From Malus domestica (Eukaryota; Streptophyta; Magnoliopsida; Rosales; Rosaceae), in NCBI RefSeq assembly GCF_042453785.1, contig NC_091675.1, positions 2,492,501 to 2,556,500 on the forward strand: a stretch of 64,000 nucleotides of DNA, in the 5' to 3' direction. Shown piece by piece: positions 11,578 to 24,362 of this stretch. The position numbers and the translations under genes are program-made. The notes beneath the pieces are model-generated. The model was not told the DNA's origin and did not search any database. It saw only the letters and a list, made by a program, of their open reading frames with translations. Numbering within the stretch: the stretch's first letter is position 1; each line of letters opens with the position of its first letter.

Positions 11578-14500
11578 CTCCCCCTCAAGCTGGATCGAGA
11601 GATTTTCTGGATCCAAGCTTGAAGAGAAGACAATCAAGTTGTGCAGAAGGAAGAGGCTTGGTGAACACATCGACAAGTTGATCACTGGAGCGAACAAATA
11701 AAGTTTGTAACAGCTTGGACTGGACTTGGTTGCGGACGAAATGACAGTCAACCTCGATATGCTTTGTGCGTTCATGGAAGACGGGGTTGGCAGCAATATG
11801 CATCGCTGCTTAATTGTCACAATGAAGGAGAATTGGCTTTGAGGAGATGATTTCAAGATCACGTAGCAAACTCTTTAGCCAAATTAGTTCACATGCAGTA
11901 GATACCATTGCACGGTACTCAGCTTTTGCGTTTGACCGAGCTACAACGGATTGCTTTTGCTCTTCCACGTGACGAGGTTACCACCAACAAAAGTGCAGTA
12001 ACCAGTTGTGGACTTGCGATCAAGGACGTTGCATGCCCAATCAGAGTATGTGTATCCTTCAATGGTGAAGTGTCCGTTGTTTTGCATGAAAATCCCGGTA
12101 GTCATTAAGCTTTTCAAGTACCGAATGATCCTTTTAACTAGTTGCAGATGATAAGATGAGGGAGAATGCATGAACTGGCTGACAAAGTTAACAGCATAAG
12201 CAATGTCAGGTCGAGTTATAGTCAAATAGATAAGTTTTCCTACCAACCTTTGATACTCCGATGCATTTTCAAGCTGGATGCCTGAGGTTTCATCCTTGAA
12301 ATTTGTTGGTAGTGGTGTTTTGGCAGGCTTGCAATGCATCATATTGGCTTCTTCTAAAAGATTGAGAACGTACTTTTGTTGATTTAGAAACAGACCAATT
12401 GGAGATTGATCCATTTCGATTCCAAGAAAGTATCGGAGTCTACCAAGATCTTTGATTGATAAGGTTGAATGTAAGGTGGCTTTGAGAGCAGTTATTTCTT
12501 CTGGATTATCTCCTGTGACAATAAGATCATCAACATAAACAAGTACCACCAATCTTCCATGCGTACCAATCCTAGTGAACATTGAAGAATCTGCATTGCT
12601 TCGTTTAAAACCGGATGACATAAGGACAGAGCTCAGTTTTGAGTACCAAGCTCTTGGAGATTGCTTGAGACCGTAAATAGCCTTGTGAAGCTTGCAGACT
12701 ATTCCTTGTTCCTTCTCTCGTTCATGACCAGGTGGTAGGCTCTAACTCCCCATGTAGGAAAGCGTTTTTTACATCCATTTGATGTAGAGACCAGTATGAA
12801 TTGATAGCCACCGAAGGAAGCACTCTAACTATGTTCATCTTTGCCACCGGGGCAAAGGTTTCTTTGTAATCTACCCCGAAGGTTTGCGTGAAGCCCCTTG
12901 CAACTAACATTACCTTGTGCCGCTGTATGGTTCCATCTAAGTGAAATTTCGTCTTGTAAATCCATCTTGCCCCAACCATACGTTGATCTTTTGGTAGAGA
13001 AACAATGCTCCAAGTTTGATTTTCATCGAGTGCCTTCAGTTCTTCAAGCATGGCACGCCTCCATACAGGAGATTGGTTTGCCTCTTCGAAGGATCGAGGC
13101 TCAGAGTTTCGAGATAACTCAATAACAAAGGCCGCATGAGATGGGGAGACCTTGCTATGGTAAACCATTTGTCCAATAGGATATCTAGGCGTGTAGATTT
13201 CAAAATCATCAAGCCTGGATGGAGGTTGTCTGTTTCGAGAATGATTCATTCGTGGAGGAGGAGGTTGTTCAAGTTGGGGCTCTCTCCTTTCGTGAAGGAT
13301 TTCTTCATCATCTGCTTCCATATTTTCAGGAGCTGGCTCTATCTCAACAGCTTCATTGTGCGGTGTTGACAGCCTTGAATCATCAAGGAAGAGAGAAGTG
13401 GGAAACATTTCATATGAGAGCTCCCCCTGAGGTTCATCATCATGCTTCTAAAAGAAGGAGTGCGTCTCATCAAAACGTACATCCCTGGATACAAACACCT
13501 TCCTGGTCTTAGAATCATAGCATTTGTATCCTTTTTGGGAAGTTGAGTAGCCTACGAATGCACACTTGATAGCCCTTGGATCAAGTTTATCTATGTGAAT
13601 AGTTTGAATGTGCAGATAGCATACACATCTAAACACACGGAGATGACTTATGTCAATTTCTCTCCCCTTGAGAATTTGGTAAGGAGATTTAAACTTCAAG
13701 ATTCTACTAGGAAGGCGATTGATGATGTATGCAGCGGTTTGTATAACTTGAGACCAAAACTTCTTTGGAAGATTTGCTTGTAACATTAGTGATCGTGTTT
13801 TCTCAAGCAAATCTCGGTTCTTTCTTTCTGAAATGCCATTTTGTTGTGGCGTTCCTACACAACTTGTTTGTTGCAAAATTCCATGCTCACTTAAGTAAGT
13901 TGTCATGATTTTGGAAGTGTACTCAGACCCATTATCAGACCTTAAAATGCCAATATTAGAGTTCAAATGATTTTGAACTAAGTTATGAAAATTTTTGAAA
14001 CACTGGAAAGCTTCGTGCTTGAATTTAAGTAAATACACAAAGGTAGTTCTAGAGAAATCATCAATGAAAGATATATAGAATCTGTAACCATCAAAAGACT
14101 CTAAGGTTGCAGGTCCCCAAATGTCGGAATAGACAATTTCAAAAGCTTTGGTAGCTCTAGAGATAGAATGGGGAAAGGGTAACCTGGTAAACTTAGATTT
14201 GTGACAAACTTCACAATCTGGGATCACTTTACAGAAACTAGGAAAAAGAAAAGACATAACATGTGAAGAAGGGTGAGCTAATCTCATGTGCCACAGGTGC
14301 TCCTTGTTTACTGTGTTTGAGTTTACGTAGAAACTCTTTGGAAAACTTGAAGAGAAGTTGACATAGTACAGTCCATTGAGGAAGAACCCTTTACCAATCG
14401 TTTCCTTCGAAACTCGATCCTGGAAAATCACACAGTGAGTGGAAAAAATTGCAAGACAATTGAGCAATTGTGTTATTCTTCCTACTGACAGCAGTTTGAA

Positions 14501-15748
14501 AGGAAAAGAAGGGACATGCATGACAAGGGATTCTTTTTTACTCGAGAAGATTTTGAGTTTCCCTCTACCTACTATACAAACTTTGGTGCCATTAGCTACG
14601 GAGACAAAAGAAGGAGTGGAGAAGTTTTGAAAATCATTTAGTAAAGATGCATCGTTAGTCATGTGATCAGAAGCTCCTGAGTTGACTATCCAAAAATCAC
14701 GACTACTACTAAGATCCAATGCAGTGGAAATAGTTGCAACAATACCTGGCACGTCATTTTGTGACATTGAGCTTGATTGTTCGAAGAAGCCAGCAAACTT
14801 GCCGAGCATGGCTGAGGGACTTTCATGATTTGTTGTTCCTTGTTTTTGTTGCAAGAAGTTAGCAAATTCATTTATGAGAGTAATGGGAGGAAGAGAACGA
14901 CCTATCTTCACACAGTGAGAACACTTTAAGTCTGGTCGTTTTCCCTTGTATGGTCTGGAGAAGGTGAAGGCTCTCGCTTCTGATGGCCTAAGATCTGATT
15001 CTCCAACGACCACGTCTGCGTTCATGACCTTCTTTCTTACTTCTTCGCATTGAATAACATTGCAGAACATTTGGAAAGTGGGAAGTTTAGGTGTCATCAA
15101 GAGATGACTTTTAAGATCTTCATACTCTGGTCTAATGCTGGCAAGCAACTGGAACACCTTGTCTTCTTCAGCACGCTTTAAAAGAATGGTTGTGTCCGTG
15201 GTATGAGGTCTGTAGAGATCCAATTCATTCCATTTGGCCTTCAAGTTGCCAAGATGTTGAACAAATGAGAGATTTCCCTGTTGTAATTCTGTAAGGTCTT
15301 TCTTTAGCTAAAAGACTCGCGCAGCATTGTTTAGATCCCCATACATGTCTCGTATAGAATTCCAAAGGTGGTGAGATGACACTGAATAATTGAAAATCTC
15401 AGCCATCTTTGGTTCCATAGAGTTTAACAGCCAAGACATGATAAGTTGATCTTGGGACACCCATGCTGCATAATCTGGTGAAGTTGTTTCGGGCATGATG
15501 TCATCCTTTTGAATGAACGGGAGCTTTCCACGTCCTCCAAGAGCGAGAGAAATAGCTCGTGATCAGGGCAGATAGTTGAATTCGTTTAGGAGCACAGAGC
15601 TCAAACGTTGAATTGGGTTGGTATCCATGGTTTTGTTTTTTGAAATTTTCTCTGCTGGTGTTGCCATAATGGCTTAACTAGTTTGGATTTGGTAGGATTT
15701 CGGAAGAACACAGAGGCAGGTCCAAGAGGGATCACTGCTCTGATACCA

Positions 15749-16122
15749 TGTAGAATTTTTTATGTATATTTCCTATATAAAACAGTTACAAAGTTCATAC
15801 ATAAATAGAAGAAGAAACGGGAAAGAGAGTGGAGAACAAAAGGTAGGGGACAATGGCAGCTAAGCAAGTATAATGATGACCTCCACTCTCTCTAACTTAA
15901 GCCACTAACAAGCTTTACAATGATGAGGGAATAACAAACAGCTAATACTAGCACTAAGACTAGCTGAATGCAAGTTGAGCTGTTATCCATCAAAGCTAGA
16001 TAAAAGCTTGCATTATTCTTCCAACATTTAACCCTTCTTCCAATAGCAACCTTAATCCAATGCTTAATATCTTGTATTAGGGTTAAAGACTGCTACTAGG
16101 GTTAAAGACTGATACTTTAATA
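15749..16122 (-). repeat. 5' LTR of the Copia element
   Basis: About 374 bp between the primer-binding site and the right flank. The inner terminus reads tgtagaat on the plus strand. The outer end is ctttaata, which corresponds on the element's strand to a mutated TGTTGAAG-type start. No target-site duplication can be scored because the other end is truncated. Confidence 0.8.
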
Positions 16123-16174
16123 AGATTACTTCTTATATTGTTAATTGATTTTATGATGAAATCTCAACTAACGT

Positions 16175-16180
<6 letters not shown>

Positions 16181-16225
<45 letters not shown>
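16181..16225. repeat. (AT)n microsatellite
   Basis: Uninterrupted AT run of about 22 units, between the Copia element and the receptor-kinase remnant. Confidence 0.9.
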
Positions 16226-16228
<3 letters not shown>

Positions 16229-16297
16229 GAACGTCTCATTCAAAGATCATTATGCTTCAATAGATAAGACTCATTTCTCTTCCTTTTAATTTTTCAG

Positions 16298-18534
16298 ATG
16301 ATCATCCAAGGAGGAGTCCAACTAGGCCTGTATCGTTGGCTCCCCTAGTTGTTATGGCAATGGTTGTTTCTTTAATAATACTGACAGTCAAAGGAATTTA
16401 CTCAAGAGTTGGGAAAACCAAGAAAATATCTGGAAGTATTTCAGAATACTGGCAATTCGACTATAGCACAGTTAGTGTTGCCACAAATAACTTTTTCCAG
16501 GCAAAAGAAATTGGACAGGGCAGTTGTGGCGTTGTTTACCAGGTAATCAAACATAATTTCTTTCTTAATCAAAAGAGACAACAAGTATGTGCGATATCAT
16601 TAAGTATGCATCAGCATTAATTGGAAACAGGTTCCTTGCTGATATAAAGGAAGAGATCCTTTCCAGATATTTCCCACCAAAATCACACAATTAATTAATT
16701 TAAGTTTTTGAAATTTGATTTAACAGTTAAAATTATTATAACTTTAAAAAAATCTTTACTTGTAACTGTTAAATCAAATTTTAAAAGCTCAAATTAATTG
16801 ATTGTGTGATCTTAGTGTAAGAGATAAAGAGGAAATCTCTTCCCCGATATAATACTCATATATTGTTTTCATATTGTGCAGGGTCGCCTGTCCAATGGAA
16901 AAGACATAGCTGTGAAAAGGCTTTTAATAGATTCTGAACTAGACAATTCAGAATTTAAAATTTTGATCTTAACAGTGACCAAGCTTTACCATCGGAATTT
17001 GATTGGTCTCCTAGGTTTCTGCTGGGAAGGAAGTGAAATGATTCTTGTCTATGAGTTTGCCCCTAACAGAAGTCTTGATTACGCATTTGGTATGTTTGGA
17101 TTTTTTTTTTTTTTTTTTGAAAGAAAAACTCTGGAAATTTAATGTGTGATATGCAAAGCAACAAACATTTGTGGGAACATAATGTGGTAAATTTTTTCTC
17201 ACTGAAGATGCCTTTTAGTGAGAAAAATAAATTTCCCACCAAAACCCTGCTAGAGAGGTCTTATGTTGTAGTAGCAATAGTAATATCTCGTTTGTAATAA
17301 AAATAAAGAATAATGTTAGGAAGATCAAATTTTGTAATAAAATGATGTGGATATTAATAATTGGATTATTATGTAAGTATTAATTAACATGCTTATTTTC
17401 TATTGATGACACATCATTTGATTTGTAAATTTGGTTAAAAATTTGATCTCACTAACCTTATTCAAAATAAAATATCATTACATAATCTCTCTTTTACATA
17501 AATATGCAGATCCAGTCAATCATCTAAATTCGGATTGGGATATGCGCTACAATATTATAGTAGGCATTGCAAGAGGGCTCTTATACCTCATGAAGATTCT
17601 CCCCATCCGATTGTTCACGGGGATCTCAAGGCCAGTAACATTCTGATAGATGCAGAAATGAATCCCAAAATTTCAGACGTTGGCATGTCAAAGTTGCATG
17701 GGATTCATAAAAAACAAGGCGGTACCGAAAGATTTCAAGCATTGCAGCAGTAAGTACAAGGACCAGCTATAGGACTTTCATAAACTTAATCTTATTAATG
17801 CTATTATGCTATGTCAATAAAATTTAAGAAGTTTCATCAGGTTCGTAAAAATTTAACGTTTTCCTGCTGATATATAGCGACTATCTCGCAATAAATTGCG
17901 AAGAGGATGGAGAGTTTTCTGTAAAGTCGGATATCTACAGTTTCGGAGTGTTGGTTTTGGAGATAATGATTGGACAAGAAAGTACTTATTTCAATCATGG
18001 AGGGGACGGAGATGATCTTCTGAGCTATGTAAGTAATAATATATATAGTTTCGATGTATTACCCTTAATTTGATGCATCGAGAGAATGAGAGTTATAGAA
18101 ATTGAAATATTATGTATTACATACCCTTGCAGGCTTGGCAACTCTGGACAGAAGGGAGAGCTTTACATCTAATAGATGACAGTATCGAGACTGATTCAAG
18201 AACCGAGTTAATAACGAGATGCATCCACATAGGGTTATTATGTGTGCAAGAAAATATAGCTGATAGGCCAACCATGGGTTCAGTTATTCTCATGCTTAAC
18301 ATGAGTTACCAATTTACTCTCCCACCGCCCACGCCTCCAGCAACTTTGCGACGTGATAACACCAAAGAATTGATTGACAGTACGTCAAGGATTAGGCTAA
18401 GTAATAAGCGAAAGCCCTACTGGACGAGGCTTGTCCGGATATGTATGAAACCGTTTCAGTGGGATTCCAGGCGATCACTTATCTTCAGCGAAGTAGACGC
18501 TGAAAGAGTAAGTGGGGATGATCAAACTACCTAA
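16298..18534 (+). pseudogene. Cysteine-rich receptor-like kinase (CRK) remnant, lacks ectodomain
   Basis: Six exon-like blocks follow the CRK gene plan: 16298-16542 (transmembrane segment LAPLVVMAMVVSLIILTVKG, juxtamembrane, then IGQGSCGVVYQ glycine loop), 16882-17089 (DIAVKRLL with the ATP-site lysine; YHRNLIGLLGFCWEG), 17510-17749, 17878-18028 and 18133-18534 (QLWTEGRALHLIDDS...RCIHIGLLCVQENIADRPTM). Families of this kind carry two extracellular DUF26 domains encoded by a first exon. None is seen upstream, where the Copia element lies. A one-base loss in the conserved ARGLLYLHEDS block shifts the frame. HRD has become HGD, DFG has become DVG, and the GTYGYMAPEY segment cannot be recognised. 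The intron at 16543-16881 holds a MULE-like MITE. This is a degraded kinase, at best a pseudokinase. Confidence 0.8.
16648..16845. mobile_element. Foldback/MULE-like MITE (family D)
   Basis: About 198 bp whose two halves are inverted copies over most of their length. Left arm: ggaagagatcctttccagat ... gatttaacagtta. The right arm is its reverse complement. The flanks are gatataa on both sides (16641-16647 and 16846-16852), fitting a 7-9-bp target duplication. Related to the element at 33013-33202. It lies inside an intron of the CRK remnant. Confidence 0.7.
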
Positions 18535-20229
18535 GCGATGTGATGTGAAGATAGTGGATAATGTGTTGGTTGTCTACCTATTTGTATTGAGTTTGAAATT
18601 TTGTGTTGGTTGTCTTCCTATTCGTATTGAGTTTGAAATTTTTCTTCCCTTAAATGAATATAACAATTTCGAATCATTTGGTTACTGATAAGGAATTTAC
18701 CACACACGTAAATGGGTTAAAAAACTCATATAATACTTGCAAGAATGACAAGAATATTGTAGTATAAATGGTTCTTGCAAGGTTGTTCTCTACTGGGATT
18801 ATTAAACAATTCAAAGCAAACCAAATTCCAATTAATTATTGTAAAACAGAAATTTGAGATGATTGATTTTTATAACCTAATTTAATAAAACGAATTTAAT
18901 TAATAAAAATAAAACAATCTGCAATATTAAAGTTGAAGGAAAAAGAAACAGTTTTTAAAATACCAATTTATAAATGCACTAGGTTCCACCATCACCTAGC
19001 AATCGTATGCATTTTTACCAATTACTTATGATCTACACATGCCACTTTGAAGGTTAGGTTTTCCTAATATATATCCTACTTGGAACCTCCAACATAGAAC
19101 GTATATCTAACATTCAATCCGTCTGAACGTTCGAATCAAATATGAACATGACAAACTCATTAAGTTTTATAAAAACCCTTTGAAAAATCATGCAACCCTT
19201 AAGACGTGGTGTTCATCTTAAGTGAAATTACAATTATTAATTACAAGAAGCCAGCGCCAATTTCAGGGAACCTTCCAACCAAAATTACATCAAACCACCT
19301 TTCTAAATATCCTAATGGTGATCAAGCATTAAGACAACGCATATTCATAATTGAAATTATAGAAAATATTATTATATAGAAAATGATTGAAAACACCTTA
19401 AAGTAGAAAAAAACTTTAAGAACCCTAGCAATTCTCTATGTCTTCAAAGTTTCATAAAAGCAAACGTCCCCCCCTCAAACTAGGGCCGACTAAACCTTTT
19501 AAATCCCCCTAAAAGACAGCGGCACAAACCCTCAAATTGTAGTCTCTTGTTCCAATTAGGAAACTAAGAATAATAAAAAAATATCTTAGAAAATAAAGTC
19601 GTAATTAAGCTAGGATAATCCGCTAAGTACTTGTCCAGTTACGTTTTAGCCTCAAATATCCTCCAAATACGGCCCATGATAGCTTGTTTTGAAGATCAGG
19701 ACGTTCTAAACACATCTCCAGAAGGCCATGAATCTATCTGATGTCATCTTGGGCTCCAAAAAAAGCAATTCAAGCCCAAAACGTCACTATTTCAACACCG
19801 TGCATCGCTCCTTTATTTTATAGCCAGAAAATAACCGCTTGATGGAAAAATTTGATATTTTGATACGATCAAGCTAAGTGACTCACGAGCGTCCTTCAAC
19901 TGGAATTACTCCAAAATTCATCCATTTGGTCCTGTTTTGCTCTAGAAAAAGTCGAAAGTATTATTTTGAAAATACAATTCAAAGTATTAAAATTCTCCCA
20001 AAATATACTAAGAATAGGATTAAATATATAATATAAAATATACTCATCAGTTACCTCGTTGAAAATGAGTTTTCTTGCTTATTATTATCTTATGGTTTTT
20101 CTTGTGAGTCAAGAATTAGGTTTCTTGTAGGACAAAAGATTGGGCCTTACATTTAGTCTTCTCTATCGTATTCATTAATAAGCAGTACTTTGTAAAAAAA
20201 AAATTTAGATCACTCCATAAATCAAGTTT
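18535..20229. other. Intergenic, no gene seen
   Basis: AT-rich non-coding DNA. Just after the CRK remnant a roughly 40-base stretch (ttgtattgagtttgaaattt) is repeated twice, at about 18567-18604 and 18605-18642. No coding or RNA gene recognised. Confidence 0.45.
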
Positions 20230-20450
20230 GTTTAGATATGTTTTTAAAATGACTGAAATCGTTTTTGGTGAAAATATTTTTGAAAACAATCCGTAGTAAA
20301 AATGCTAGTAAATCTTAGAAAATCACTTAAAGTGCTTTCGGGAAAAAACACATAACTTGTGCTTCTTATAGAAAGCATTTTAAGTGCTTTTGGAACCCAA
20401 AAAGATTTTCTCTAAAAGCGTTTTCAGCTATTCTAAAAACATATCCAAAC
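20230..20450. mobile_element. MITE family B
   Basis: About 221 bp with terminal inverted repeats: left gtttagatatgtttttaaaa, right end reverse complement gtttggatatgtttttagaa, followed on both sides by a CTGAAA...CG.TTTT stretch. The centre is rich in aaagtgctt/agcacttt motifs. Diverged relatives occur near 2.9, 43.1, 44.3 and 61.6 kb. No clear target duplication was found. Confidence 0.65.
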
Positions 20451-20602
20451 GGGTTATGCATGTGTGAGCTCCATTTAGTTATAATTAAGAGAAGATATTC
20501 AATTATCAAAACGACTTCCACGCCCATCTCCTCGTTCACTATTTGTGATTAATGTACTGTCACTGTACATGTATATCAATTGGAAACTTTCATTTACTTT
20601 AT

Positions 20603-20751
20603 GGAATGTGATATCCACACACCTATTTTTACTTCTCTCACACATTTTTAGTTTTCGGCCGTCGGATCGAATGAATTGAAGAAGATCAACAGATATAAAT
20701 TAACAAGGAGTATGTGAGAAGTAAAAAGGGGTATGTGCATAGCGCATCCCT
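20603..20751. mobile_element. MITE family A, full copy
   Basis: 149 bp from ggaatgtgatatccacacac to gtgcatagcgcatccc. Both sides carry the 8-bp duplication TACTTTAT (20595-20602 and 20752-20759). The core ggccgtcggatcgaatgaat is shared with the other copies. Confidence 0.85.
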
Positions 20752-21120
20752 ACTTTATCATCATTGGAAAATATATATTTATCTTTGCTAATGGAATCAA
20801 TTGTTCTCATGTTCATGCATAACATATATATCTCAATCAGTGCCGGCAATTTTTTTTCTACACCGGTCAATGACAAATCTGTGAAGAAATAATATTAAGA
20901 AAGTTGAAGTTCAACTATAAAATCAATTAGTAATATAAAGAATATTCCGGTTACTTATTCTCAACTTTCTGTATACTATAATTTACAATCAGTAAATTTG
21001 AGATCTATCACGCAAGTGGCTCGGACTTTGGATTGCTTTTGGTTAGAAAAAAAGAGCATCCAGCTTTCTGATTTATAATATTTAACCTACGTGATCAGTT
21101 TAATTAGACTGTATGCATAC

Positions 21121-21351
21121 AAAATGGATAATGTTGGAGTGAAAGAATTTTTGAAGCAGCACTACGAGAGCGTAGTTTGAGAATGCTCTGGGTTCCTGTG
21201 CTGAACTCTTTTTTGCTCCAATTGATGCTTCTTTTGCTGATGATGCATCTCTTCACATCATTCCTCTTGATTATGGGAAGCTTAGCCTCTAAACTAAATC
21301 TCGTTCCCAAGTGATGTTATATGACAGCATTTATACCGCACTACGTCTTTA
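21121..21351 (+). pseudogene. Unidentified broken coding fragment
   Basis: Plus-strand reading gives MDNVGVKEFLKQHYESVV then a stop. In another frame it gives ENALGSCAELFFAPIDASFA and DDASLHIIPLDYGKLSL, then a stop and SRSQVMLYDSIYTALRL. The residue composition looks protein-like across frames, suggesting a decayed gene piece. I do not recognise the family. It could also be chance. Confidence 0.25.
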
Positions 21352-21399
21352 AAGGAAATGTTCATTAGTTCTCTTAAAAATGTTTGAGGAAGCTTCCAG

Positions 21400-21546
21400 T
21401 CCGAATCGTACCTTGGACTCTGTTGGTTCGGCTAAGCCACACAATTGGCAGTCTAATTTGGTATCGAATTCGTCATCCACGAGATTCGAACCTAAGACAT
21501 CTCATTTCCAAATGAAGAAGAATACCACCAGATCGTAGTACTAAGT
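21400..21546 (-). mobile_element. tRNA-derived SINE, 3'-truncated copy
   Basis: The minus strand begins near TTAGTACTACGATCTGGTGG (A-box-like) and carries a Pol III B box in TCTTAGGTTCGAATCTCGTG. It continues GGATGACGAATTCGATACCA. It matches the copies at 22.9, 24.8 and 34.5 kb but lacks the A-rich tail. Confidence 0.7.
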
Positions 21547-21684
21547 AGCTAGTCAATTAGTTCCTTAAAGACCTTGAACAGTTGCTAGCTTCATAAAATG
21601 AAAATAAACAATTAATAGACTGTGAGATAAGATCAAAGAGAAGAACTGCATGATTTATTTTACGAGTTCCGATTTCTTGCTTAC

Positions 21685-22427
21685 TCTTTGTTGCTTTATT
21701 ACTGGGTTGTCCGCTCCAAATAATAACTCTGCAGTCACTTTGTTGAATGCTGCCAAACCTTATTAGTGAAAGATTTTGTATTTCGTGGAGGATAGGGATC
21801 TGACCTTCTTAACAACATCAAGCACGTATGGCTGAAGCTCTTCCGTTCGATATGCCCCAACTCCAAGGTCGAGCTTTGATTCGTTTGTGCTAGATTTGAA
21901 TGCTTCAGAAACTCCGAGAATTGGATCCGGCGGGGCCATCGTTACACCCTCGAATTTGGAGACATTCACCGCAGCTACCATAGATACCCTACCAAAAGAC
22001 TACAGAAACCAAACAACACCGCATTAGCATCAATGTTGAAGCAAAAAGTCGATAAATCCAAGCGAAAATAGCCATAGCAGCTCACAGCACGTACCTCCGT
22101 CTTCGTAAACAGACAGTTTCTTTCCTTGTTCAAGCTCCAAGAAGAACTCCCAAGCTTCAACTTCCCCTGTTCCAAATACACACTAAACACGATGAGTGCT
22201 TCGATTTTCAAGATTCCGAGAACAAAATCACGCACAGCTCCATCAAGCCGGAAATTAACATTTTCTCGGCAACCAAACAGTAAGATCAAAGAAGAAATCG
22301 AAATCGTTCACGAAAATCGGAATTAATTACGAAATGATGAAAAGAGCGGTAGTACCATGGGAGTCTCGTGCGTGGACAGAGAAGCTGACGGCGAGACGGA
22401 AGCTAAGGACAGCATCGCTGAAGCCAT
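21685..22427 (-). pseudogene. Truncated chloroplast aspartate aminotransferase (ASP5-like)
   Basis: Minus-strand exons at 22427-22356 (MASAMLSLASVSPSASLSTH, transit peptide), 22166-22095 (GKLKLGSSSWSLNKERN) and 21999-21805 (VSKFEGVTMAPPDPILGVSE, then KLDLGVGAYRTEELQPYVLD). These match the N-terminus of plastid aspartate aminotransferase, which links oxaloacetate/aspartate and glutamate/2-oxoglutarate. A fourth block at 21759-21685 encodes GLAAFNKVTAELLFGADNPV. The first about 18 codons of that exon and most of the intron before it are gone, and every later exon is absent (pyridoxal lysine, C-terminal domain). A 5'-UTR intron precedes the start (donor gtgagt near 22628; acceptor just before ATG). 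The first three exons look unspoiled, so the truncation is probably fairly recent. A transcript could still be made, but not an active enzyme. Confidence 0.85.
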
Positions 22428-22830
22428 CTGAATTCAGAAATCGAGATAAGATAACAAACACCAGAAAAATGAGGAATAAAATAGATGGATTATTTTCGTG
22501 ATCCAGGAGTAAATCAAGAGCTAAAGAGATAATGATTAAGAAGTAATTAAACAGATTCAGATGGATTAAAACAATGGAGTCGAATCGGATGTAGTTGGAA
22601 TCGACGACGACGATGAGAAAACTCACCGAGAAAGGGAGGAGAGCGATGAACACGAAGGAGTCGGCTGTTTGAGAGTGAGGTGATCTTTCGTTGCTTCTTT
22701 TCTACTGGCTGGCTTTAAGTGGGTTTTGCGAGCGAATCAGCGTGAGATTTTTTGGTCGTTAACTTACATATTTGAGTAGAGTGACAAATAACCACTAATT
22801 ATCACAAAGCTGTCAATTACCCGCTCGACT

Positions 22831-22999
22831 TTTTTTTTTAACAAATGAAATTATATATATTAAAATGATGGAGGAGTAGACTAAACTTTACAATGGGTTA
22901 GCGATGGTATGGTTCAAATTTGTCTTTAGCGAAAATCGAAGCTAAAATCTTTCGTTTACAAGTAAAGAGAAATATCACTACATCGTAGTACTAAGTGGC
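22831..22999 (-). mobile_element. SINE with 13-bp target-site duplication
   Basis: On the minus strand: A-box-like TTAGTACTACGATGTAGTGA, a degenerate B-box region, and a 3' oligo(A) tail (plus-strand T run at 22831-22839). The flanks are TACCCGCTCGACT (22818-22830) and TACCCGCTCAACT (23000-23012), a 13-bp duplication with one difference, as made by LINE-driven insertion. Closest in 3' half to the 34.5-kb copy. Confidence 0.85.
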
Positions 23000-23012
23000 T
23001 ACCCGCTCAACT

Positions 23013-23940
23013 ATTTATTCTTGCTTACTTACCCCCTGAACTAACAAGTACCCTCTGCTGTCTGCTGTTATATTTCATTCAAATTTCCGTTAAATGGTAC
23101 ATAGGATTATGAATTGCGAGTGTGAAGCTCATAGTGTGGTATGGAGTAAATTTCCTACCTCCAATATTGTTATCCGAAAATAAAAGAAAACCAAGGCACA
23201 CAAAATGAGTTGTAATTGTAATACAAGCATACTTATAGTTTCAGACATTGAATTACGAATTATAACGTAAAATTCACGTATCATTTTTGTACGTGGTAGA
23301 AGCGCAACAAAAATCTCAACTAGTGAAATTCACATACTTGGAGATTTTTATGTGTTTATACTAAAACACGTTGAAAACGGACAATTAAGTAATTAAATAA
23401 CCATTCCCACTTCAATCAAGTAAATACATTGGGGATGATTCCATACAAATGTTAGGCTGGGCAAAATTTGGATTTATCTTTCAAACAAATTGTTGGATTG
23501 TATTCACAAATGTAACATTTAGAGGTATGTTGAAGAAAGAGGAGAACGATTTTCATTTGGAGAAGATTACAAGGCAATTAGAAACTTCAATGAATGATAT
23601 CCTTCTAATCCCCTGCAAATGAAAAATGAATTCACATCCCTTCAACATGACGACCTTTGAATATTATAGTTATCCAATCCCATCCAATCCTAATTACCAA
23701 TCAAACATTTGGTATATACCAAGTTCATAGAACCCAAGCAGATGGAAAACAACATTCTCCAGAGATAGATAAAGGGGAAGTTAAAAGCACTTGTGAAATA
23801 TAAAGACTCTTATGACTTCTTACAACGGTTAACTGGATGGATTCTCAGGAAAAAATACGAAACATTTTGATGTCCGAATCAAAAACTAAAACCCCTAAAT
23901 CTAAATTACAAAATATGCTTAATTTCCATTGAGAATTTGG
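23013..23940. other. Intergenic, no gene seen
   Basis: AT-rich spacer running to the 3' side of the ribosomal protein gene. The part nearest 23940 is probably that gene's 3' UTR. No ORF with a recognisable product. Confidence 0.5.
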
Positions 23941-23952
23941 GAGCAAGGCACC

Positions 23953-24316
<364 letters not shown>

Positions 24317-24362
24317 TTTTGCGAGCTTGGAGATGCGCCGCCAAGTTTACAGCAGAGAGCAA

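Larger units (their letters stand above)
11430..16122 (-). mobile_element. Ty1/Copia LTR retrotransposon, broken
   Basis: Minus-strand Copia element. Parts in element order: 5' LTR 16122-15749; primer-binding site complementary to initiator Met-tRNA (TGGTATCAGAGC) just inside it at about 15748-15735; gag-like region about 15.5-14.9 kb; aspartic protease about 14.75-14.6 kb; integrase with HHCC-type domain and catalytic core about 14.35-13.5 kb; reverse transcriptase with YVDDLIVTG about 13.1-12.1 kb; RNase H about 11.95-11.6 kb; polypurine tract (GAGGGGGAGT) abutting the 3' LTR at 11577. The domain order PR-INT-RT-RH is diagnostic of Copia. The 3' LTR survives only in part. The coding region carries several interruptions, so the element is a fossil. 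The LTR overlap shows about 5 differences in 147 bp (about 3.4%), pointing to roughly one to a few million years. Confidence 0.92.
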
